Assembly: GCF_019431045.1 (NCBI RefSeq)
Contig: NZ_JAHXPT010000003.1
Span: forward strand, 1-64,000
Origin: Clostridium weizhouense
GTDB lineage: Bacteria > Bacillota > Clostridia > Clostridiales > Clostridiaceae
Direction of reading: 5' to 3'
Length of the DNA: 64,000 bases
A program made the translations under genes and the position numbers. The notes beneath the pieces are model-generated. The model made no database searches, was not told where the DNA came from, and saw only the letters and a list, made by a program, of their open reading frames with translations. Of this stretch, positions 52,495 through 62,883 are shown one piece after another; positions within the stretch are counted from its first letter, which is position 1, and every line of letters starts with the position of its first letter.

Positions 52495-53838
52495 ATGATA
52501 AATTTAAAAATTAATATTCCTAAAAATGTAAAAATTATATTGGATAAGCTTATGAATAATGGATATGAAGCTTATATAGTTGGAGGATGTGTTAGAGACT
52601 CTGTATTAGGTAAATCTCCAAAAGATTGGGATATAACAACAAAGGCTAAACCAGAAGAGGTAATAAATTTATTTGATAATGTAATTTTAACTGGTATTAA
52701 ACATGGTACAGTTACAGTTATGATAGATAAAGAAGGGTATGAGGTTACAACTTATAGAATAGATGGAGAATATGAAGATGGTAGACATCCAAAGAAGGTT
52801 GAATTTGTATCTGATTTAAGAGAAGATCTTGCAAGAAGAGACTTCACTATTAACGCTATGGCTTATAATCCTAAAAATGGATTAGTTGATTATTTTAATG
52901 GTATAGATGATTTAAATAAAAAAATAATAAAAACTGTTGGAGAACCTAAAAAAAGATTTTGTGAAGATGCATTAAGAATGTTAAGGGCAGTTAGGTTTTC
53001 AGCACAATTAAAATTTAGTATTTCAAATGATGTATTATTATCTATAAAAGAATTAAAAAGTAATATTAATAAAGTATCAAAAGAAAGAATAAGAGAAGAG
53101 TTTAATAAAATATTAATAAGTAATGCTGAAAAAATTGAAATTTTAAAAGAAACGGGACTTTTACAATTTATAATTCCTGAATTTGTAAAAACATATGGTT
53201 TTGAGCAAAATAATCCTTATCATATATATAACCTATATGAGCATAGTCTTATAGCTACAAAAGAAATAGATAATGAGTTACATTTAAAATTAACTATGTT
53301 ATTACATGATTTGGGAAAATTATATACAAAAACAACAGATAAAAATAATATTTCTCATTTTTATAAGCATGCAATAGAATCTTCTAATATTGCAGAAAAG
53401 ATATTAAAGGATTTAAAATATGATAATGCTACAATAAAACAAGTTGTTACTTTAATAAAGTATCATGATTGTACATTAAATACTAAGTTGTCAGTAAAGA
53501 AAATGCTAAATAGAATAGGAAAAGACTTATTTGAAGATTTAATAAAAGTAAAAAGAGCAGATATATTGGCTCAAAACCCAATATATAAAAAAGATAGGTT
53601 ACTAAATTTAGTTAAAGCTAAAAATGAATTAGAAAAAATATTAGAGAAAAATGAATGCTTTAATTTAAAAGATTTAAGAGTTAATGGGAAAGATTTGATT
53701 GAAATAGGATTTAGCAAAGGTAAAGAAATTGGAGAAGTATTATCTTATTTATTAAATATAGTTATAGAAAATCCTGAATTAAATAATAAACAAAAATTGT
53801 TAATAATTGTAAAAAATAGATTTTTAAATGTTAATTAA
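52495..53838 (+). CDS. cca: CCA tRNA nucleotidyltransferase with HD domain
   Basis: A 447-residue class II nucleotidyltransferase. Motif A AYIVGGCVRDSVLGKSPKDWDI holds the catalytic D-x-D. ARRDFTINAMAYN, FCEDALRMLRAVRFSAQL and a mid-protein HD domain (LTMLLHDLGK) follow. It adds or repairs the 3' CCA of tRNAs. The HD domain suggests an added phosphohydrolase activity. Only some tRNAs in Clostridium need it, since many genes (such as tRNA-Lys here) encode CCA. GAGGGTGAAAAATAATG precedes the start. Confidence 0.94.
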   Translation: MINLKINIPKNVKIILDKLMNNGYEAYIVGGCVRDSVLGKSPKDWDITTKAKPEEVINLFDNVILTGIKHGTVTVMIDKEGYEVTTYRIDGEYEDGRHPKKVEFVSDLREDLARRDFTINAMAYNPKNGLVDYFNGIDDLNKKIIKTVGEPKKRFCEDALRMLRAVRFSAQLKFSISNDVLLSIKELKSNINKVSKERIREEFNKILISNAEKIEILKETGLLQFIIPEFVKTYGFEQNNPYHIYNLYEHSLIATKEIDNELHLKLTMLLHDLGKLYTKTTDKNNISHFYKHAIESSNIAEKILKDLKYDNATIKQVVTLIKYHDCTLNTKLSVKKMLNRIGKDLFEDLIKVKRADILAQNPIYKKDRLLNLVKAKNELEKILEKNECFNLKDLRVNGKDLIEIGFSKGKEIGEVLSYLLNIVIENPELNNKQKLLIIVKNRFLNVN

Positions 53839-54070
53839 ACAAAAAATAGTGTTTTTATTAAATTTTATATTTAGAAATTTAATAAAAAGAATTAATCATA
53901 ATATGTAATTAAGCTTAATAGTATTACGATATAAAAAAATAAAAGTAAAAAACAACAATTAAGAACATAAACTTATAAAAAATATATTTTATATTATAGA
54001 TCATTTTATTTTATAACATATTAATGGGTTAGATATATTAATTATAAATATGGGAAAGAGGTATGAATTT

Positions 54071-54352
54071 ATGGAGAAAGTAATTAATTATATGGAAATT
54101 TGGGTAAAAGATCATATGGAACAACAACTGAAACAAAGTGATATATGCAAATGTGAAAAATGTAAAAGAGATATTTATGCACTTGCACTTAACAATCTAA
54201 AACCTTATTATGTTGTGACAAATAAAGGTGAAGTAATGGCTAAATTAAATACTATGTATCAACAATTTGAAACAGATATAACTATAGAAGTTGAAAAGGC
54301 TATTGAAATAGTAAAAAAATCTCCTAGGCATGATGATCATAAGGAGTATTAA
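54071..54352 (+). CDS. ComFB-family protein
   Basis: About 93 residues. The two CxxC-type cysteine pairs in DICKCEKCKRDIYALALNNLKPYYV are the hallmark of the late competence development protein ComFB family. Its role is unclear. In some bacteria relatives regulate motility or competence by binding cyclic nucleotides. ATG 54071 follows AAGAGGT. The in-frame ATG at 54050 lacks a ribosome site. Monocistronic. Confidence 0.82.
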   Translation: MEKVINYMEIWVKDHMEQQLKQSDICKCEKCKRDIYALALNNLKPYYVVTNKGEVMAKLNTMYQQFETDITIEVEKAIEIVKKSPRHDDHKEY

Positions 54353-54592
54353 AGATATAATGTTCTGTTTTAAGTGACTCATAATATTTGTATTATAAAC
54401 AAATTTATTAGTATCAGGTAAAACTTGTTTTTAACTAAAAGTTAGAATTGTTATATATTAAAGAAGTCCTCTGCCTGAGAGATTACAGGTTTTATAATTA
54501 CTTATGAGATAAAGTTAATTCAAATTTCAGTTCGTTCTTATAGAGCGATATTAATACTATTTAAAAAAATATTCAAATATGAAAATAAAAAT

Positions 54593-54638
54593 AAGCTGAT
54601 TTAAGATTATTTAACTATAATTTTAAGTTAGCTTTTTC
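54593..54638 (+). terminator. Hairpin in the comFB/response regulator gap
   Basis: AAGCTGATTTAA pairs with TTAAGTTAGCTT (with G-U pairs), followed by TTTTCTTT. It is the only structure seen in this 440-bp gap except a degenerate riboswitch-like string (see rejected items). Confidence 0.6.
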
Positions 54639-54794
54639 TTTCGAAATTCTTAATAATTTGAAGAAGTGTTTTGTAAGATTTGTATTTTAATATAAATATA
54701 GGGTAAATTTAAAAGCCTAAAAGGATTATATTTTCTATCAACTAATAAAATATGGTAAAATTAACATGAATTTGAGATTATTAAGGAGGAAAAA

Positions 54795-55487
54795 ATGAAA
54801 AATTACAATATTTTAGTTGTTGATGATGATAAAGCAATAACTGAAGCGATAGAAGTATATTTAGTTAACGAAGGGTATAAAATTTTTAAGGCTTATGATG
54901 GTATACAAGCATTAAAAATTATAGATGAGCATGATATACACCTTGTTATATTAGATATAATGATGCCTAATATGAATGGAACTAGAACAACTGTTAAGAT
55001 AAGAGAAGAAAAACAGATTCCCATAATAATGCTTTCAGCAAAATCTGAGGATACAGATAAGATATTAGGTTTAAATTTAGGCGCAGATGATTATATAACT
55101 AAACCATTTAATCCACTAGAACTTATAGCAAGGGTTAACTCTCAGATAAGAAGATATACTAAATTTGCTCCTTTAAAAGAGGATAATAATATACTTACAG
55201 TAGGGGGGATAGAATTAAATAAGGAAAGTAAAGAGGTATTTGTAGATGGTGAAAATGTAAGGTTAACACCATTAGAGTTTAAGATTTTGACTCTTCTTAT
55301 GGACAATCCTAATAGAGTTTTTTCTATTGAAGAGATTTATGAAAGAGTTTGGAATGAACCTGCGTATAACAATGTTGATACAGTTACTGTTCATATAAGA
55401 AGAATAAGGGAAAAGATAGAAATAAATCCTAAAGAACCAAGATATTTGAAGGTGGTGTGGGGAATTGGATACAAAATTGAAAAATAA
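54795..55487 (+). CDS. OmpR/PhoB-family response regulator
   Basis: A 230-residue protein. The receiver domain has VVDDD near residue 9, the phosphorylatable Asp in LVILDIMMPNMNG, and Lys in YITKPFNP. The C-terminal winged-helix DNA-binding domain is RLTPLEFKILTLLMDNPNRVFSIEEIYERVW...VTVHIRRIREKIE. It overlaps the kinase gene by 23 bp, so they form an operon. AAGGAGGAAAAAATG precedes the start. Confidence 0.95.
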   Translation: MKNYNILVVDDDKAITEAIEVYLVNEGYKIFKAYDGIQALKIIDEHDIHLVILDIMMPNMNGTRTTVKIREEKQIPIIMLSAKSEDTDKILGLNLGADDYITKPFNPLELIARVNSQIRRYTKFAPLKEDNNILTVGGIELNKESKEVFVDGENVRLTPLEFKILTLLMDNPNRVFSIEEIYERVWNEPAYNNVDTVTVHIRRIREKIEINPKEPRYLKVVWGIGYKIEK

Positions 55488-57720
55488 TAAGAAATTTAAA
55501 AGTGCTAAATTATTAGTTTTACTTTTATGTATTGTTATGTTGCCTTTTTTTATAGATAAATCATATAATTTTATTATATCTCAACAAAATAAGTACACTG
55601 AAGAATTTTTAGTAGATACTATGACTCAGGTATCTCTCTCAGCAAATGATATGAATTATTATATTAATCAATCAGATGGGAGTTTAAAAGAGGAAGCTAT
55701 ACAAAATCAAATAAAATACTTAGAGAATGTTGATAAGGGCTCTTTAAAAGATGTTGATAATGAAATTAAAAGCTTTATGTTTGACTATAGAGAAAATGAT
55801 GATTCACAGGAAGAATATGAAGAAAAAGGTGTAAGTTTAGAACATAATGAATATTACAATGGATTAGTATATAGAAAAAGTGACTTAGAAGAAAAGCTTA
55901 AACAAGGTGATGAAAAATATAGAGAAGACGGAATAAAGGAGATACAAGACCATTTAGACGATAAATATGCAAATCTTGCAGAAAACCCAAATATAGAATA
56001 TTATATAGAAAAAAATGATGATGAAGAGCCTATAACAAACATTAAAGGTGAATCAAAAGATGAAATTATAAGTGATACTAAAAATAATTATAAGTATTAT
56101 ATGATGTTTTTGGAAATTAATCATAAAGTTCCAGAACAAATTAATGTTTCAAACAATCTAACAAAATCTCTCAATGATACAAATGATTTTCATAGGTTAC
56201 AAAATCTTTATAATAATAAACAAGTTATTGTTAGAATAGCAAATCCGTTGAAAAGTAGTGATGACTTAGCTAATATAATTAATCAAAAAAATAAAAGGAA
56301 TTTTATTGGATATACTTTTTGGGGGTTAACTTTATTAGATGTCTTTATAATTTTTATTTTAATATTAAAGTATAGAAAAAATTTATATTTAATATTAAAA
56401 GATAATTTTATAACAAGAGGATATAGAAAACTATTCATTGAGATAAGATGTTTATTTATTCTAATAACTATAGTATGTTTTAATATATTAAAGCATAGAA
56501 TAATGGATATGTTTTATGGGATTAATTTCATAGATTTCTGGTTGATATTTTCAATATTTATTTTTTTAGTATATTTAGTTTTATCAGATATAAGAAGTTT
56601 ATATTTCTTAAAGAAAGAGGGAAATATAAAAGATTATATTTGTAAAAAATCTGTACTTTATAAATTAAAAGATTTAATGAAAGAAAGTTTTTTGATAAAA
56701 TCAACTTCTTCAAGATTAATAATATCAATAGCAGTATTTGTTATTTATGTTGTTATAATATTTATGCAAGCATATTCAATGGGTGACTATGGATGGCCAC
56801 ATTGGTCTAGACCATATGAAATTTTATATTTAACACCTAGCATTGTATTTACACTATTTATAATAGGATATTTATTCTTAATTGCAAGAAATGTTAATAA
56901 AATAAAAATCGGTACAGATAATATATTAAAAGGAAATTATAATAATAAAATTGATGTAAAGGGAGCAATAATTCTTAAAGATATAGCAAATAATATTGTG
57001 AATATAGAAGAGGGATTAGACAAAGCCGTAGATAAGGCTGTTAAAAGTGAAAAGATGAAGGGAGAATTAATTACTAATGTATCACATGATTTAAAGACAC
57101 CATTAACTTCTATAATTAATTATGTAGATCTATTAGATAAAGAAAATGTTTCAGAAGAAGATAAAACTAAATATTTAGAAATTCTTAAAGAAAGATCATT
57201 AAGGCTAAAAGTTTTAATAGAAGATTTGTTTGAAGCTTCAAAAGCGGCATCTGGAACTTTAGAATTAGATATGGAAAATTTAAATCCAGTAGCACTTATT
57301 AGACAAACCATAGGTGAATTTGAGAATGAAATAGAAAAATCTAAATTACAATTTATAAAAAATATACCTGACCAAAAGCTTTCTATATATGCTGATGGAA
57401 AAAAAACATTTAGAATATTTCAAAACTTAATATCCAATATACTTAAGTATTCTATGAAAGGATCTAGAGTGTATATTGAGGTATTTGAAGAGGAACAATA
57501 TATATTAATAATATTTAAAAATATATCAGAATATCAAGTTAATTTTACTGAAGAAGAGATATTAGAAAGATTTAAAAGAGGAGATAGTTCAAGAACCACA
57601 GAAGGATCAGGTCTTGGATTATCAATAGCAAAAAGTTTAGTGGAATTACAAGGTGGAGAATTTACTATTACTATTGATGGAGATTTATTTAAGGTTTCAG
57701 TACGATTGAAGAAATCTTAA
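55465..57720 (+). CDS. Sensor histidine kinase, multi-pass, large extracytoplasmic region
   Basis: A 751-residue kinase. A first membrane helix near residues 14-33 precedes an extracytoplasmic Asp/Glu/Asn-rich region of ~240 residues. A group of about five more helices lies between residues ~275 and ~480. The HisKA box is ITNVSHDLKTPLTSIINYVDLL near 540, and the ATPase domain has GSGLGLSIAKSLVELQGG near 720. The start is TTG at 55465, with GGTGGTGTGGGG upstream. It should phosphorylate the preceding regulator. Target genes are not obvious: the next genes are a relic and a hydrolase. Envelope stress or antibiotic sensing is a guess. Confidence 0.88.
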   Translation: MDTKLKNNKKFKSAKLLVLLLCIVMLPFFIDKSYNFIISQQNKYTEEFLVDTMTQVSLSANDMNYYINQSDGSLKEEAIQNQIKYLENVDKGSLKDVDNEIKSFMFDYRENDDSQEEYEEKGVSLEHNEYYNGLVYRKSDLEEKLKQGDEKYREDGIKEIQDHLDDKYANLAENPNIEYYIEKNDDEEPITNIKGESKDEIISDTKNNYKYYMMFLEINHKVPEQINVSNNLTKSLNDTNDFHRLQNLYNNKQVIVRIANPLKSSDDLANIINQKNKRNFIGYTFWGLTLLDVFIIFILILKYRKNLYLILKDNFITRGYRKLFIEIRCLFILITIVCFNILKHRIMDMFYGINFIDFWLIFSIFIFLVYLVLSDIRSLYFLKKEGNIKDYICKKSVLYKLKDLMKESFLIKSTSSRLIISIAVFVIYVVIIFMQAYSMGDYGWPHWSRPYEILYLTPSIVFTLFIIGYLFLIARNVNKIKIGTDNILKGNYNNKIDVKGAIILKDIANNIVNIEEGLDKAVDKAVKSEKMKGELITNVSHDLKTPLTSIINYVDLLDKENVSEEDKTKYLEILKERSLRLKVLIEDLFEASKAASGTLELDMENLNPVALIRQTIGEFENEIEKSKLQFIKNIPDQKLSIYADGKKTFRIFQNLISNILKYSMKGSRVYIEVFEEEQYILIIFKNISEYQVNFTEEEILERFKRGDSSRTTEGSGLGLSIAKSLVELQGGEFTITIDGDLFKVSVRLKKS

Positions 57721-57778
57721 CTTAAAATTTATAAGAGATTTTAAACAATATTAATTCTTATATTTATAAATTTGTTAC

Positions 57779-57833
57779 AACAAAAGATTATCTTAAAATA
57801 TTATTATGTATTTGAGATAGTCTTTTGTTTTTG
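57779..57833 (+). terminator. Terminator of the two-component operon
   Basis: ACAAAAGATTATCTTAAAATA and TATTTGAGATAGTCTTTTGT form a long stem with few mismatches, followed by TTTTT. Confidence 0.85.
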
Positions 57834-57895
57834 TACATAAAATTTAATAATATCATAATGAATGATAAGAAAATTTCTTTTGAGAGATAAACTTT

Positions 57896-58056
57896 ATGTT
57901 AGAGAGTTGTATTTGTATAAAAGATTATAAAGTTTTTAAAAAAGGTGAAAATATCAATATGAAGTTGAGAGATATGTTTTAATATTTCATATTGATAATG
58001 GACTAGTTACAATAGATGAAGGGTATTTTTATAGGTATTTTAAAGATTATAAATAA
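57896..58056 (+). pseudogene. Short gene broken by a frameshift
   Basis: ATG 57896 opens a frame with CIKDYKVFKKGENINMKLRDMF that ends in TAA at 57980. A second frame continues at once (FHIDNGLVTIDEGYFYRYFKDYK, to TAA at 58054). The two fit as one ~50-residue protein split by one lost base in the GTTTTAAT tract. I recognise no family. It resembles small hypothetical proteins of phage or mobile origin. Confidence 0.5.
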
Positions 58057-58195
58057 TAAAAAATCTATATAAGAAATATAAAAAATAGATAGAAGATATA
58101 GCTTATGATAAATAATATTTTTAAATATAGTAGACTCATTTTGAGACAGTAAGTATAAAATATGATAATATAATAACAAATACAGTTTAAATAAT

Positions 58196-58228
58196 ATGAT
58201 CAATATACTGTAACAATATATTGATCAT
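58196..58228. promoter_or_regulatory. Perfect 12-bp inverted repeat before the hydrolase gene
   Basis: ATGATCAATATA and TATATTGATCAT are exact inverted repeats across 9 bases, 34 bp upstream of the ATG at 58263. There is no T run. Its place suggests an operator or a hairpin in the leader. The protein that would bind is unknown. Confidence 0.55.
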
Positions 58229-58262
58229 TGAAGAAATTAAATAATAGGAGATAAAGATAACA

Positions 58263-59225
58263 ATGGAAGAGAAGATGATACTAATAATACCTATTTTATT
58301 ATTAGTAGTTTTAATTTTACTTATATTTGCAGGAAATTATTTTTATAATTTTTCAATTAATCCCCATACAACAAAAGATAAAATTTTTGATAATAGTAAA
58401 AATAAAGGGACTGAAGTTGTTAAAAAAGATGAAACTAGTGGTGAAGATAAAAGTGAAGAAGAATGGATTATAAATACATCAAATTATCAAAGTATTTATA
58501 TAAAATCATTTGATGGTTTAAAGCTTCATGGGTATCAAATATTAAATAATGAATATTCTTATAAATGGGCTATTGTTGTTCATGGCTACACAGGTGAAGC
58601 ACTGAGAATGGGAAGTAGAGCAAAGGCTTTTTATGAAATGGGATATAATATTATAATACCTGATTTAAGAGCTCATGGTAAAAGTGAGGGAAATTATATT
58701 GGTATGGGATGGCATGATAGAAAAGATATCATTGAATGGATTCAGTATATAACAAATAAAGATGAAAATTCTAAAATTTTATTATATGGTATTTCTATGG
58801 GCGCAAGCACTGTTATGATGACATCTGGTGAAGAATTACCAAGTAATGTTAAAGCTATAATAGAAGATTGTGGATATACATCAGCCTGGGATGAATTTTC
58901 ATATCAATTAAAAAATATGTTTAAACTACCTAAATTTCCAATTATGCATGCTTCAAGTATTATTACTAAAATGAGATCAGGTTATTTTTTAAAAGAGGCT
59001 TCTTCAATAAAACAAGTTAGTAAATCAAAAACACCTATATTGTTTATTCATGGTGAAGAAGATAAATTTGTGCCATTTTTTATGTTGGATAAGGTATATA
59101 ATGCAGCAAAGTGTGAAAAAGAAATATTAATAGTAAAAGAAGCTGGACATTGTAAGGCTCATAAAGTTAATCCAGAATTATATTGGAATACTATAAAGAA
59201 GTTTATAAATAAATATATTAACTAA
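58263..59225 (+). CDS. Membrane-anchored alpha/beta hydrolase
   Basis: A 320-residue protein with one N-terminal membrane helix (ILIIPILLLVVLILLIFAGNYF). An alpha/beta hydrolase domain follows: VVHGYTGEALRMGSR (oxyanion loop), DLRAHGKSEGNYIGMG, nucleophile elbow YGISMGAST (G-x-S-x-G), Asp in HGEEDKFVPF and His in EAGHCKAHK. Several clostridial relatives are annotated as lipases or esterases, but the substrate is unknown. GGAG is 12 bases upstream of the ATG. A terminator at 59253 follows. Confidence 0.9.
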   Translation: MEEKMILIIPILLLVVLILLIFAGNYFYNFSINPHTTKDKIFDNSKNKGTEVVKKDETSGEDKSEEEWIINTSNYQSIYIKSFDGLKLHGYQILNNEYSYKWAIVVHGYTGEALRMGSRAKAFYEMGYNIIIPDLRAHGKSEGNYIGMGWHDRKDIIEWIQYITNKDENSKILLYGISMGASTVMMTSGEELPSNVKAIIEDCGYTSAWDEFSYQLKNMFKLPKFPIMHASSIITKMRSGYFLKEASSIKQVSKSKTPILFIHGEEDKFVPFFMLDKVYNAAKCEKEILIVKEAGHCKAHKVNPELYWNTIKKFINKYIN

Positions 59226-59252
59226 AAAATTAAATATTTAATTTTGAGAATT

Positions 59253-59300
59253 TGGCTATGTTTTAAATTATGTTGATATCAAATAAAACATAGCCTTTTA
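59253..59300 (+). terminator. Terminator of the hydrolase gene
   Basis: GGCTATGTTTTA and TAAAACATAGCC form a 12-bp perfect stem followed by TTTTATTT. It also lies near the end of the convergent csp gene. Confidence 0.88.
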
Positions 59301-59319
59301 TTTATAGGTATTTACAATT

Positions 59320-59529
59320 CTATAATTTGTGTATGTTTATTGCCATAGGACCTTTTTCACCTTCTTGTACATCAAAGGTTACATTTTCTCCTTCATGAAG
59401 GCCTTTTTCAGGACCACTTTTTTTGATTTGTGAATGATGTGCAAAAACATCATCTCCAGCATCACATGAAATAAATCCGTATCCTTTTTCCATATCAAAC
59501 CATTTAACTATTCCTGTTCTACTAGACAT
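59320..59529 (-). CDS. Cold-shock protein, CspA family
   Basis: A 69-residue cold-shock domain with RNP1 KGYGFISC and RNP2 VFAHHSQI. It binds single-stranded RNA or DNA and prevents secondary structure at low temperature or in rapid growth. AAGGAGAG precedes the ATG. The upstream 475-bp gap probably includes a long 5' leader, as often in csp genes. The internal DGDD-type loop is changed to CDAGDDV. Confidence 0.94.
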   Translation of the reverse strand: MSSRTGIVKWFDMEKGYGFISCDAGDDVFAHHSQIKKSGPEKGLHEGENVTFDVQEGEKGPMAINIHKL

Positions 59530-60004
59530 ATATATCTCTCCTTAAATGAATTTTTCAAAAATAGTATTTGTAGAAAACATACTTTTTATTAATTTAAGAT
59601 TAAGATTAAGATGTAAATAATTCAAAAATAACATGATAAAATTATACTAAATTTAAATGTTTTATAAAAAAATTACAAAAATAATAAATTTAAAAAATCT
59701 ATTTACAAAATATGAAGTGATTATGTATACTATTATTTACAATATAATACAAGAATTTCTTATAATTTATCTAATTGCTTTAATTTTTTATATTATTTTA
59801 TACTTTTATACATATATTCTATAATTAATTTAAAAATATTAAAAATATAAAAAAACAAAAACTTGAATTGAGAAAATAGTCTGGAAATTGTTTTTTGGAA
59901 ATCTTAGAAGTATGATAAATGTATTTAAATTATTCTACATGTTAATTAACTTAAAATAAGAATTCAAAAATCTAAATTTTTACTTATAGTAAGGGGTTAG
60001 GCAA
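59530..60004. other. Intergenic gap between csp and the chemoreceptor
   Basis: About 475 bp, extremely AT-rich. It should contain the csp leader on the minus strand. A possible plus-strand promoter is TTTACA (59702-59707), 18 bp, TATACT (59726-59731). I see no sigma-D (motility) type promoter. Confidence 0.35.
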
Positions 60005-61714
60005 ATGTTAAAAACAATAAAAAACAAATTAATTTTTTTAGTACTTACTTTTGTAATTACTATTATATTTATGGGTATTTATTCTATAAAGGTTTTAAAT
60101 AGTGTAAATCAAAAATCAACTTCTATTTCACAGAATTTTGTTCCAGGAATTATATGTTCAGAAGAAATAAATACAATGACATCAGATTTTAGATTGATGG
60201 AATATAACCATATTGTTAGTAAAGATATGGAGAATATGACACAAAAAGAAAAAAATATGAAAGAAAAAAATGAAGAAATACAAAAGTATTTAAAACGTTA
60301 TTTAAATACTGTAGAAACTGAAGAAGATAATAAATTATTTAATATTATTGTAGAACAGTGGGATAAATATTTGGAGTTGAATAAGAAAGTAATTAGTTTA
60401 AGTAGAGAACTTAAAACTGATGAAGCAATGAATATAATGCTTACAGAATCAAAAGATGCTTTTAATAAAGCTTCATCTTCTTTATTAGAATTAGTTAAAT
60501 TAAATCAAGAAATGGTTAAAGAGACTAGCTTAGAAGGAGACAAACAGTATGAGAAGACTATGAAAGTAAATATTATCATAATAGTATTATTAGGAACATT
60601 AAGTATAGTTATAGGAGGACTTATAATTAAGTCAATAAGGAGATCTTTAAATATATTAAAAGAAGAGTTAAATGATTTATCAGAAAGAGGAGGAGATTTA
60701 ACTCAAGAAATAAAAGTAGATTCTGAGGATGAAATAAATGATCTTGCTAAAAGTTTAAATAAATTTATACAAAATTTAAAAGGTATTATTGGAACAGTTA
60801 ATAAAAGCTCAGATGATATTGAGAGTGTTGTAGATGTTATAAAAGGTAATGTTACAAATTTAAATTGTGATATAGAGGAAGTTTCATCAACTACACAAGA
60901 ACTTGCTGCAAGTATGGAAGAAACAGCAGCTTCGGCTGAAGAAATGTTAGCAACATCTCAAGAAATAGAACAAGCTATTTGTTCTATTGCACAAAAATCT
61001 CAAGATGGTGCAGTTAAAGCAGGGGAAATAAATAAAAGAGCAGAGAATACAAAAATAAATGTACAAGCTTCACAGAAAAAAACAAATGAGATATTTAAAG
61101 ATACAAAATTAGAACTTGAAGAGGCTATAAAATCTTCAAAAGTTGTTGAAGAAATAAATATTTTATCTGAGTCAATAATGCAAATAACATCACAAACTAA
61201 CCTTCTTGCACTCAATGCTGCGATTGAAGCTGCCAGAGCGGGAGAAGCAGGAAAGGGATTTTCAGTTGTTGCTGAAGAAATAAGGAAACTTGCAGAACAA
61301 TCAAAGGAAACGGTAATAGAAATACAAAGTATAACAGGAAAGGTGACAGAATCAGTTAATAATCTTTCAAATAGTTCAAATAAATTATTAAAATTTATGT
61401 CTGTAGAAGTGGATTCTGACTACAGAAATATGTTAGATGTGGCAGAAAAGTATAGTAAAGATGGCGAATTCATTGATAATCTTGTAACAGAATTTAGTTC
61501 AAATTCAGAAGAACTTTTAGCCTCAATACAAGATGTAATTAGTACTATAGAAGGAGTTGCCCAAGCTTCGAGTCAAGGTGCTGGAGCTACTACAAATATT
61601 TCAAGTAATATATTACAAGTTAATGATAAATCAACGCATGTCCTAGAACAGGCATTAAAGTCAAAAGAAAATGCTCAAAATCTAAAGAAAGAAATTTCTA
61701 AATTTAAAATTTAA
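60005..61714 (+). CDS. Methyl-accepting chemotaxis protein
   Basis: A 569-residue receptor. Helix one near residues 10-28 is followed by an extracytoplasmic four-helix-bundle domain (about 30-185), helix two near 190-212, a HAMP domain (about 213-265) and a long coiled-coil signalling domain. The hairpin tip is complete, with [20 protein letters not shown]. It senses an unknown ligand and signals through CheA/CheW. A free-standing gene 450 bp from an unrelated ORF, with AGGGG before the ATG. Confidence 0.94.
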   Translation: MLKTIKNKLIFLVLTFVITIIFMGIYSIKVLNSVNQKSTSISQNFVPGIICSEEINTMTSDFRLMEYNHIVSKDMENMTQKEKNMKEKNEEIQKYLKRYLNTVETEEDNKLFNIIVEQWDKYLELNKKVISLSRELKTDEAMNIMLTESKDAFNKASSSLLELVKLNQEMVKETSLEGDKQYEKTMKVNIIIIVLLGTLSIVIGGLIIKSIRRSLNILKEELNDLSERGGDLTQEIKVDSEDEINDLAKSLNKFIQNLKGIIGTVNKSSDDIESVVDVIKGNVTNLNCDIEEVSSTTQELAASMEETAASAEEMLATSQEIEQAICSIAQKSQDGAVKAGEINKRAENTKINVQASQKKTNEIFKDTKLELEEAIKSSKVVEEINILSESIMQITSQTNLLALNAAIEAARAGEAGKGFSVVAEEIRKLAEQSKETVIEIQSITGKVTESVNNLSNSSNKLLKFMSVEVDSDYRNMLDVAEKYSKDGEFIDNLVTEFSSNSEELLASIQDVISTIEGVAQASSQGAGATTNISSNILQVNDKSTHVLEQALKSKENAQNLKKEISKFKI

Positions 61715-61757
61715 AATTTATTATACAATAAAAATTTTATTAATAGTTGTGAATTTT

Positions 61758-61799
61758 AAAATGCTGAAAGCTAGATTTCAGCTAACTTTCAGCATTTTT
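61758..61799 (+). terminator. Terminator of the chemoreceptor gene
   Basis: AAAATGCTGAAAG and CTTTCAGCATTTTT form a 13-bp stem with an inner hairpin (AGCTAGATTTCAGCT), then T residues. Confidence 0.9.
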
Positions 61800-62010
61800 A
61801 ATTCTATTTAACTACTACAGTAAGTAATTTATATGTATTTATTTTTTAACCGAATAATGTTAATATATGATTTCCTATAAAATTTATAAATGTATTAATT
61901 TAATAAAAACATATATTTTTTTATGTAAAATTAATAAATATAAAAAATAATTCATACAAAACCTTTTTTGTATATATATTTATAGTAAGGCGTATTCAAA
62001 AAACAATAAA

Positions 62011-62042
62011 GTAGTATGTTTATTTATTTTATATCATACTAC
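62011..62042. repeat. Small inverted repeat upstream of the coiled-coil gene
   Basis: GTAGTATG and CATACTAC are exact inverted repeats with an AT-rich loop. No T run. The rest of the 450-bp gap shows nothing else. Confidence 0.4.
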
Positions 62043-62167
62043 GTTACCATATTTAGCTAATGTTTTGTATAAACATATTCCTTTATTTGCTACAAAACGT
62101 ACAATGTATCTTTAATCTATTATTTACTTTTATATGCCTAAGAATATTAAAAAAGTAGGGTGTTTTT

Positions 62168-62698
62168 ATGGATGAAAAAACTAATAGTTTATATTTAATT
62201 TTACAAGAAGAAAAAAATAATATAGAAAATTTTAAAAATATGATTAAGATAAAAGGTGAATTAACAAATAGAATTTCTATTGTTACAAGCGAATTACTAG
62301 ATATAAAAAATGACCTCAATATTTTAGAGAAAAACATTGAGGATGAATTAGTAAAAATAGAAACTATAGAAGATAAAATAAGAGAAATTACAAAAACAGA
62401 AATTATAAATAAAGCAAATATACTGGTTGACATATTAAAACATAATTTGCCTAAGGAAATTAACGGGGAAATATTATATGACAGTAAACAAGATGAATAT
62501 GAACAAGTAATAAACCTAATGAAAGATGATGATATAATTGGAGAAATAGTAATATATAGTAGAAATTATGATAACCTAAAAATAAAGGTGAAATTTTGGG
62601 AGCCAGTAAATAAAGAAGAAGAGTTTACAATAAAACAAAAATACAGAATATATAAAATCATATCATTTATTAATACTAATTTAAGTTATGATGAATAG
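62168..62698 (+). CDS. Hypothetical coiled-coil protein
   Basis: A 176-residue soluble, highly charged protein. The first ~95 residues look like a long coiled coil (ILQEEKNNIENFKNM, LLDIKNDLNILEKNIEDELVKIETIEDK). The remainder looks alpha/beta (IIGEIVIYSRNYDNLKIKVKFWEPV). Not recognised. AGGGTG precedes the ATG. It lies between two chemoreceptor genes, but nothing shows a role in chemotaxis. Confidence 0.65.
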   Translation: MDEKTNSLYLILQEEKNNIENFKNMIKIKGELTNRISIVTSELLDIKNDLNILEKNIEDELVKIETIEDKIREITKTEIINKANILVDILKHNLPKEINGEILYDSKQDEYEQVINLMKDDDIIGEIVIYSRNYDNLKIKVKFWEPVNKEEEFTIKQKYRIYKIISFINTNLSYDE

Positions 62699-62883
62699 GA
62701 ATAGTCACTCTTTTGTAAACGATACAAGGATTATATTAATAAATATAAAAGAAATACTTATTTTTATATTAACGATAAAAACTAGGTATTTCTTTTAATT
62801 TTGATTATGTTTTAAAATAATATTGATTAAAATCTAATTAGAATCAAATTTTATTTTAACTTTAATATTAAAATAAATGTATA

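Noticed and set aside
54464-54490. Minus-strand string AATCTCTCAGGCAGAGGA, which resembles part of a glycine riboswitch
   Set aside because: The pairing partner GGAGAGA and the rest of the aptamer are missing, and no gene follows on that strand. Chance or a very old relic.
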